Positions 58,600 through 64,000 of a DNA stretch of 64,000 nt are shown one piece after another (positions within the stretch are counted from its first letter, which is position 1; every line of letters starts with the position of its first letter). The notes under the pieces are model-generated. The model made no database searches. It had not been told where the DNA came from and worked only from the letters and a program-made list of their open reading frames with translations. The DNA is taken from contig JAFDVW010000006.1 in NCBI GenBank assembly GCA_018268755.1, positions 62,148 to 126,147 of the forward strand, written 5' to 3'. This DNA is from Acidobacteriota bacterium (GTDB lineage: Bacteria; Acidobacteriota; Terriglobia; Terriglobales; Acidobacteriaceae). The position numbers and the translations under genes are program-made.

Positions 58600-59892
58600 A
58601 TGGCTAAAAAATTCCTCCTACTGACGCCATTTCTGTTCGCGACGGCAATTCTCGTGGGTTGTGGAGGCGGGTTAGGATCCACGACCAAACCAGATCCTGC
58701 CAGCCCGGGAACCTTAACGGCTTCCAACAGCTCGGTGGATTTTGGGCAAGTCGCGGTGGGTGGCAATAAGACCAGTTCTCTCACCATTACCAACAGCTCC
58801 AGCAGCGCCTCGGTCACGGTGTCGCAAATCAGCCTGACCGGCAGCCGTTTCAGCCTGGTTTCCCCGCCCAGCACGCCCCTGACACTGGGGGCGGGCCAAA
58901 GCACCGCTTTGAGCGTGAAGTTTTCGCCGACTGCGGGCGGCAGCGCCAGCGGGACCTTGACGCTGACCTCGGACGCCTCCGATACCAGCCTGGACATCCC
59001 GCTGAGCGGCAACGGGCAGTCTTCCGGTCAGCTTTCCGCCTCGCCTTCCAGCTTAGGCTTTGGCAGTGTTTCGGTGGGCAGCACGAAGACCAGCTCCGTA
59101 ACCATCACCAATAGCTCCAGCAGCGCCTCGGTCACGGTGTCGCAGATCAGCCTTACCGGTAGCCGCTTCAGCCTGGTTTCCCCGCCCAGCACGCCGCTGA
59201 CGCTGGCGGCGGGACAGAGCACCTCGCTGAGCGTCAAGTTCACTCCGGCCGCGGGCGGGAGCGCGACGGGTACCGTGACCCTCACCTCCAATGCCTCCGA
59301 TACCAGCTTTGATGTAGCGTTGTCAGGGACCGGCTTAGCGGCGGGTCAGCTCTCGGCATCTCCCTCTACGTTGAGCTTCGGCACGGTTACGGTGGGCAGC
59401 AGCAAAAACTTGACTGGCACGCTGACCGCAGGCAGCGCGGATGTCACCGTTTCCTCGGCATCCTGGAGCGGATCGGGATATGCCGTAAGCGGGATCTCTT
59501 TCCCGTTCACTATCGCGGCGGGAAACAGCGTTTCTTATTCGGTGACGTTTGCACCGCAATCCGCGGGCAGTGCTTCGGGGAGCATCTCCTTCACCAGCAA
59601 CGCCAGCAATACGGCTTCGCAGACCTTCAGCGGCACGGGAGCGGCGGCGCAAGCCAGCCACAGCGTTTCTTTGTCGTGGGCTTCCGCCAATACGGCCACC
59701 GGATATAACGTCTACCGCGGAACGGTTTCAGGCGGGCCGTACACCAAGCTGACATCTTCCCCGCGCACCTCCACCAGCTATACCGATTCGGGCGTGAGCT
59801 CGGGAGCCACATACTTCTATGTGGCGACTTCGGTGAATTCCAGTTCGGTGGAAAGCGGCTATTCCAACGAAGTGGTCGCGGTCATCCCCTAA
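58600..59892 (+). CDS. Lipoprotein with three ASH-like repeats and C-terminal FN3-like domain
   Basis: The 430-aa protein has a lipoprotein signal (ILVGCGGG), three ASH-like repeats (TASNSSVDFGQVAVGGNK; SASPSSLGFGSVSVGSTK; SASPSTLSFGTVTVGSSK) and the FN3-like end (VSLSWASANTATGYNVYRGTVSGGPYTKL). The first two repeats share long identical DNA, for example around SSSSASVTVSQISLTGSRF. It is the last gene before the convergent exosortase operon. Confidence 0.85.
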   Translation: MAKKFLLLTPFLFATAILVGCGGGLGSTTKPDPASPGTLTASNSSVDFGQVAVGGNKTSSLTITNSSSSASVTVSQISLTGSRFSLVSPPSTPLTLGAGQSTALSVKFSPTAGGSASGTLTLTSDASDTSLDIPLSGNGQSSGQLSASPSSLGFGSVSVGSTKTSSVTITNSSSSASVTVSQISLTGSRFSLVSPPSTPLTLAAGQSTSLSVKFTPAAGGSATGTVTLTSNASDTSFDVALSGTGLAAGQLSASPSTLSFGTVTVGSSKNLTGTLTAGSADVTVSSASWSGSGYAVSGISFPFTIAAGNSVSYSVTFAPQSAGSASGSISFTSNASNTASQTFSGTGAAAQASHSVSLSWASANTATGYNVYRGTVSGGPYTKLTSSPRTSTSYTDSGVSSGATYFYVATSVNSSSVESGYSNEVVAVIP

Positions 59893-59914
59893 TTCGTTTG
59901 CTTCTTAAAACACG

Positions 59915-59948
59915 AAAGCGAGGCCGGCAGGCCTCGCTTTAAGTTTTT
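59915..59948. terminator. Bidirectional rho-independent terminator
   Basis: AAAGCGAGGCC and GGCCTCGCTTT pair over 11 bp around GGCA, with TTTTT at 59944-59948 on the right. It ends the plus-strand ASH gene and overlaps the end of the exosortase gene on the minus strand. Confidence 0.85.
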
Positions 59949-60820
59949 ACGGAAGTGGCCAGGGCCGGCCTTTTCGGGGGCCGGTCCTGCTCAGTCTGCA
60001 AGGATCGTATCAGCAGGACCACCGCCAGCAGCGAGAGCACAAAAAACACCACTCCGCCATCCTGATGCAGTGGACCGTTGAGAAACTCGGGGTCCACATA
60101 GATGGCCAGGGTGGTGAGCACAAAGATGCGCAGAGCGTTCTTGGCGATCGACAAAGGCACCAGAAAGAGCACCACCACGGCTTGCCGCCAGGGCGAACGC
60201 AGAAAGAGATGGGCCAGCACCATGCCGGAGAGAAACAGCATGGTGGTCGAGCGAATGCCGCTGCACTCTTCCGCCACTTCGATGGTGAGTCCAGGAAGAG
60301 TCAGCAGAAAGCCGTCGCGCAGTGCGGGAATTCCGACGGCGCGAAATGCGGCGTGGGTGGCTTCCATAGACCCTTCTTTGAGGAAGTCCACCACGCGCAG
60401 GAGATAGGACTCGGGTAGCGGGACCAGGAAAAGCAGGAAGAGGACGGCAAAGGTCATCCGCCGGAGCACGGCCAGACCGTAACACAGCACCATGCTGCCA
60501 AGCACAGCCAGGACCAGGGAGAGCACCCGCAGGGTGAGCCACTGGTCGGCGGCCAGACCTTGTCCCGCCCACTTGAGGCCGGCCTTAAGGACGAGGCTCA
60601 ATCCCAGCAAACACCCACCAGCGTAGGGAGAGTACGCGAGCTCGGCGGGCAGGTTCTTGCGCTCAAAAAAGATCAGCGTCAGACTCACCGGCACCACCAG
60701 CAGGATGTAGGTGTATTCGTTGCGCTCCAAGCTCAGGCTGAAAAGCTGGAAGAGAGTCCGCCAGGACACCCCCAGGACGAACAGAAGCAACCCTGCAAAG
60801 TAAATATGGCGAGTCTTCAT
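59939..60820 (-). CDS. Exosortase
   Basis: The 293-aa membrane protein has about eight hydrophobic segments and the three conserved active-site residues of exosortases: Cys186 in VAEECSGIRST, Arg231 in PLSIAKNALRI and His252 in GPLHQDGGVVFF. Exosortases cut C-terminal PEP-CTERM-type signals and help export proteins, often in exopolysaccharide producers. The EpsI-like C-terminal domain found in some forms is missing. It is the last gene of a four-gene operon with two glycosyltransferase-like genes and a FemAB-like gene. No clear PEP-CTERM substrate was seen in the window. Confidence 0.9.
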   Translation of the reverse strand: MKTRHIYFAGLLLFVLGVSWRTLFQLFSLSLERNEYTYILLVVPVSLTLIFFERKNLPAELAYSPYAGGCLLGLSLVLKAGLKWAGQGLAADQWLTLRVLSLVLAVLGSMVLCYGLAVLRRMTFAVLFLLFLVPLPESYLLRVVDFLKEGSMEATHAAFRAVGIPALRDGFLLTLPGLTIEVAEECSGIRSTTMLFLSGMVLAHLFLRSPWRQAVVVLFLVPLSIAKNALRIFVLTTLAIYVDPEFLNGPLHQDGGVVFFVLSLLAVVLLIRSLQTEQDRPPKRPALATSVKT

Positions 60821-60862
60821 GGTGGGCGACGAGTGGAACTTCCCTTCTGCTTGTCCTTCGCT

Positions 60863-62461
60863 TTAACGGCCCAGCTCCGAGGAATCCCTCTTGTCCTGGG
60901 TTGACCCGGACCACTCTCCCGCTGGACACGCGGTTGGCGTGTAGGGGTCTTGCGGAAGCGGAGCATACACATAGCTGGCTTCTGCCGCGAAGCAAAGCGT
61001 GTAGTTATGCCCGATGGCATTGTAGACTTCCGCGTCCAGGCGGGGATAGCGGGGGTAGCGGCCGGGGGCCACGTAAGGTAAGGTCACCAGCTCATTCAGG
61101 ATGAGCAGATCATATTTCTTCTGCTGCAGATCCTGGGCCAACGCGTCCGGCGACCAGCGGGCCTTGGGGCCGGCGTTCTCCGTATTGTAGAGAGCGGCCA
61201 GATCCACGAATTCCGGTTGCGGCTTGCGTGCGGAAAGGTAAGGTATATCGGTGAACACGTGCTGCGTTGCCAGCAGGGGTAAGAATTGCTTGAAATTCTC
61301 AGGACGGGTGCGGGAAAGTTCGAAGCGCTGCTCATCGAGCGAAGGCAACAGGAACATAAGCAGGAACACCACCGCGAAGGCCGCCAGCGGAGAGTCCCGG
61401 TGCCAGTAGTTCTGCAGCCAGGCCAAGCCGGAGGGGACCAGCAGGGCCAAGGCCAAGGCGGGTTCCAGATAGTGGTTCACGGCCGCGCCGGCGGCCGCTG
61501 AACCCAGCGTGGCCAAGCCCAGCGTGATGACCAGATAGAGTCCCAGCAGAGCGGTATGCGAGTTGCCGTTGCGGCAAACCGCAAGAAAGCCGAAGAGACC
61601 AAAAGCGAAGAGGGCGACGGCAAATCCGTGGCCGGGATCGTTGAGCAGGCGGCCGACAATATCATGCACATAGGTGCCGGCGAAGGTCCCGAACTGCGCC
61701 CCCGAAAGATTCAGCAGAAACATGCCATGGCTGATTTTCTGGAAGACGGCGAAGGTCGAGCCCACGACGACTCCCCAAACCGCGCAGAACAGAAAAGCGT
61801 GCTTCCAGCGTTTATTCCAGACCATCCACAGGACAAGGGCCACCGGTACCGCGACTGCGTTGTGGCGGATCAAAAAGGCCAATCCGGCAAGAACCGCGGC
61901 GACACAGACCGCGCCGGGGCTGGGGCGAAACGCCGCCCAGTAGAGCGCCAGCAAGACCAGAAACAGGGAGGGCAAATCCGGGCGTGCGGTCACGGCCCAA
62001 GGGATCAAGATGGGGAATGAAAGATAAAAAGCCGGGGTCAGGAGGGCCAGGGAGGGTGAGTGACCGAGGCGGCGGTTCCAGCGATATCCCACGGAGACCA
62101 GGCCAAGCAGACAGAGCAGGCTCAAACCACGCCCGAAGAGGGTGAGCGCATCCAGATCGAGATGGCCGAGCTTCGAAGCCAGGGCCATGATCCCGTACCA
62201 AAGGGGCGTGAAGGCCGTAACAATGTAGGGGGCGTGGCGATAGTCGTCATACAAGGGCAAGCCGTGGGCCCAGCGCTGCGCGGCAATGACGCCGGCGGCC
62301 TCGGGATGCATGTTATCTCCGATGACCGGGAGAAAACGCACGGTGTGAATGACAAAGAAGAGGCTGGCGCACCCCGTCAGCAATAACAGCAGGAGGTGAA
62401 AGCTGCGAAAAGAAAAGACCGCCGTCAGGCGGCCGGACAATCCGCTTGGTCCCATGCTCAT
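60863..62461 (-). CDS. GT39/ArnT-like membrane glycosyltransferase or related polytopic protein
   Basis: The 532-aa protein has about ten to twelve membrane segments in the first 400 residues and a C-terminal soluble part (about 410-532). Near the N-terminus is an acidic pair in a luminal loop (IGDNMHPEAAGVIAAQRWAHGLPLYDDYRHAPYIVTAFTPLWYG), as in polyprenyl-phosphate sugar-using GT39/GT83 enzymes. The assignment is by layout; sugar and acceptor are unknown. It is 12 bp from GT2 and 42 bp from the exosortase gene. Confidence 0.7.
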   Translation of the reverse strand: MSMGPSGLSGRLTAVFSFRSFHLLLLLLTGCASLFFVIHTVRFLPVIGDNMHPEAAGVIAAQRWAHGLPLYDDYRHAPYIVTAFTPLWYGIMALASKLGHLDLDALTLFGRGLSLLCLLGLVSVGYRWNRRLGHSPSLALLTPAFYLSFPILIPWAVTARPDLPSLFLVLLALYWAAFRPSPGAVCVAAVLAGLAFLIRHNAVAVPVALVLWMVWNKRWKHAFLFCAVWGVVVGSTFAVFQKISHGMFLLNLSGAQFGTFAGTYVHDIVGRLLNDPGHGFAVALFAFGLFGFLAVCRNGNSHTALLGLYLVITLGLATLGSAAAGAAVNHYLEPALALALLVPSGLAWLQNYWHRDSPLAAFAVVFLLMFLLPSLDEQRFELSRTRPENFKQFLPLLATQHVFTDIPYLSARKPQPEFVDLAALYNTENAGPKARWSPDALAQDLQQKKYDLLILNELVTLPYVAPGRYPRYPRLDAEVYNAIGHNYTLCFAAEASYVYAPLPQDPYTPTACPAGEWSGSTQDKRDSSELGR

Positions 62462-62473
62462 AGAGGTTCTCAG

Positions 62474-63556
62474 TTACTCCGATTTCTCGACTACGGAATC
62501 CATATAACCGCGAAAGCCGCCACTCGGCACACTGGCCGCAGGGGACGCGACGTGTTTGCGACGGAAGCTGGTAAGGCGGTTCCACAAGCGAATGCCCGGC
62601 GCGCCCAGGAGGGCCGCTCCGGCAAAGGCCAAGCCTTTGAGAGAAAATGCGCCGAAGCGAAATTGCCGGAAGGGCAAAGCCATGGGCACAGGCTGGCGCC
62701 GTTCGGCCAGTAACTGGCAGAGCCCGCGGACCTCGGCGGCATAGCGCTGGTTCCATGGGCTGCGGCGGCCGGTGGCGATCACGGCGCTGAACGCAATCAT
62801 ACGGGCGCGAAAATAATCCGGGCTGGTGACACCGGCCACGATGGCGGAGCTGGCGGCCAGATCAGAGGTGCGGAAATACTTCCCTACCACCCGCGGAATG
62901 CCCGCATAGCGATAGCGGCAGGCCACCTGAAATCCGGTCAGCAAATCTTCCGAGCTGTGCAGTCCTTCCTGAAAGCAGTTGAGATCGAGGAGCACCTGGC
63001 GGCGGATCAGGCTGCCCTGCAACAGGCCGAACTGGAAGGGATACTGCACCGCGAAAACATCGGGAAAGACGTAGGGAAATTCCGGCACGGTGAGGCCAAA
63101 TTCCTGGAAGAGGGTGATCTTCTCGCCTTCGTCGGTCACGACGCGCAGATCGCCGAAAATCCAGGCCACATCCGGGGGGACCCGCTCGGCGGCGAGGAGC
63201 AGATCGTGGTTGCGCTCGGGGACCCATTCATCGTCGCTGTCCAGGAAGGCGATCCACTGGCCGCGCGCCTCCTGAATGCCGCGGCGGCGGGCGCCGGAGA
63301 CGCCGCTGTTCTTCTGGCGCACCACGCGCACCTGCGCGCCGTATTTGCCCTCCACGTAATCGGCGGTGCCATCGGTGGAGCCGTCATCCACCACGATAAT
63401 TTCATCCACCGGCGTGGTCTGGGAGAGAATGCTCTGCAGGGCGCGGTCGATGTACGCCTTGCGATTGTAAGCAGGAATGACCGCCGACACTTTCAGGGAT
63501 TGAGGTTCCATCCGCGAGGACGACTCCGGGTGCTCGATTTCAGGATCAGCCAACAT
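62474..63556 (-). CDS. Glycosyltransferase family 2
   Basis: The 360-aa protein has the GT-A fold of family 2 at the N-terminus: VSAVIPAYNRKAYIDRALQSILSQT, VVDDGSTDGTADYV, the DxD-type FLDSDDEW and the acceptor region GLLQGSLIRRQVLLDLNCF ... HSSEDLLTGFQVACRY. It transfers a sugar from a nucleotide donor, probably in building an exopolysaccharide or lipid-linked glycan. Its ATG lies 11 bp inside the end of the FemAB-like gene, so translation is coupled. Confidence 0.9.
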   Translation of the reverse strand: MLADPEIEHPESSSRMEPQSLKVSAVIPAYNRKAYIDRALQSILSQTTPVDEIIVVDDGSTDGTADYVEGKYGAQVRVVRQKNSGVSGARRRGIQEARGQWIAFLDSDDEWVPERNHDLLLAAERVPPDVAWIFGDLRVVTDEGEKITLFQEFGLTVPEFPYVFPDVFAVQYPFQFGLLQGSLIRRQVLLDLNCFQEGLHSSEDLLTGFQVACRYRYAGIPRVVGKYFRTSDLAASSAIVAGVTSPDYFRARMIAFSAVIATGRRSPWNQRYAAEVRGLCQLLAERRQPVPMALPFRQFRFGAFSLKGLAFAGAALLGAPGIRLWNRLTSFRRKHVASPAASVPSGGFRGYMDSVVEKSE

Positions 63557-64000
63557 GCTTGTAAAGAAAATTGCCCAATTTTACCCGCAGCGGGTGGGGG
63601 GTATAGAGAAACAATCGTCTGGCCACGTCCGCCGGCCAGCCGTTGAGGTGGTTCTGCGTACCTTTTTCCCCTAGCCGCCAATATGTCAAGGTAGACTTCA
63701 CGCTGCCCCAGCGGTTCTTGAAGGTCACCAGGCCGGTGTCATCGGCGTCGCAGCGCCCCAGGTCCAGCTCTTCCAGGCCGCGCGCCTTGCCGTCCTGGAT
63801 CGTGCGCCAGAACAACAACGACATGCCGCCCATGGGATTAAATCGCGTATCGGTGCCGCCGTACTTGTAGACAATGGTTTTGCCGTGCACCAGAGTCAAC
63901 ATGCCGGCCACGGGACACCCTTCTTTCGAGGCGATGCGGACCTGCGCGTCCGGTCCAAAGCAATCCAGCAGATTGCGCAGCCATTGCAACGGAGAGGGCG
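63546..64000 (-). CDS. FemAB/GNAT-type transferase, N-terminus cut by window edge
   Basis: The frame runs open to the right edge; the visible 151 residues are the C-terminal part. The pattern GGTDTRFNPMGGMSLLFWRTIQDGKARGLEELDLGR ... TGLVTFKNRWGSVKSTLTYWRLG is like the FemAB-like GNAT proteins often found beside exosortases and EPS genes. A TTG at 63989 is in frame, but coding seems to go on past it. The role is probably acyl or aminoacyl transfer in envelope or EPS synthesis. Confidence 0.75.
   Translation of the reverse strand, partial: PSPLQWLRNLLDCFGPDAQVRIASKEGCPVAGMLTLVHGKTIVYKYGGTDTRFNPMGGMSLLFWRTIQDGKARGLEELDLGRCDADDTGLVTFKNRWGSVKSTLTYWRLGEKGTQNHLNGWPADVARRLFLYTPHPLRVKLGNFLYKHVG

Overview
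The window looks like chromosomal DNA of a member of the Acidobacteriota (Terriglobia/Acidobacteriales type). This is inferred from the high GC content and the mix of families: an SBBP beta-propeller protein, choice-of-anchor D surface proteins, DUF4097, a multihaem cytochrome with TPRs, an exosortase, many GTG/TTG starts, and GC-rich palindromic spacers that read as spurious 'GHSCPR' peptides when translated. No rRNA, phage, insertion sequence, CRISPR array or clearly broken gene was seen. Both ends cut a gene: a dehydrogenase E1 beta subunit on the left and a FemAB/GNAT-type transferase on the right.

Region 1 (1-18.7 kb) is a carbohydrate or sugar-acid catabolic island. It holds 2-oxo-acid dehydrogenase E1 alpha and beta, an IclR regulator, a minus-strand run of PQQ dehydrogenase, MFS transporter and sugar ABC transporter, a divergent secreted esterase and a GH36-like glycosidase, a seven-haem cytochrome with an HpcH/HpaI aldolase, a divergent SDR dehydrogenase, and a Tat-exported BNR/discoidin protein. 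All four of its intergenic regions longer than 100 bp carry one copy of an 18-bp palindrome, TGTTC-N8-GAACA. One copy sits directly upstream of a good promoter for E1 alpha. This looks like a local regulon of the IclR protein and is the most interesting result of the window.

Region 2 (18.7-30.1 kb) has tRNA-Lys(TTT), an SBBP beta-propeller protein with an odd C-terminal tail, a small outer-membrane barrel, an MFS transporter, an ECF sigma factor with its zinc anti-sigma factor and a DUF4097 protein, shikimate kinase, a secreted unknown and two AI-2E-type permeases.

Region 3 (30.2-35.6 kb) is a lysine/diaminopimelate cluster, asd-lysC-dapB-dapA-dapD (succinylase branch). DapA carries an unusual C-terminal Cys-rich domain, and several of these genes look leaderless. 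Region 4 (35.7-51.2 kb) is housekeeping: HAD phosphatases, EcsC-like protein, RNase J, a threonine dehydratase-like enzyme with an apparent ATC start, an SH3/TPR protein, an M28 peptidase, UppP, FtsK, small secreted proteins and WecB.

Region 5 (51.3-64 kb) is about the cell surface: a lipoprotein PQQ sugar dehydrogenase, three consecutive ASH/choice-of-anchor D proteins that all end in the same FN3-like domain (one with 312-bp tandem repeats), then a convergent operon of a FemAB-like transferase, GT2, a GT39-like membrane protein and an exosortase.
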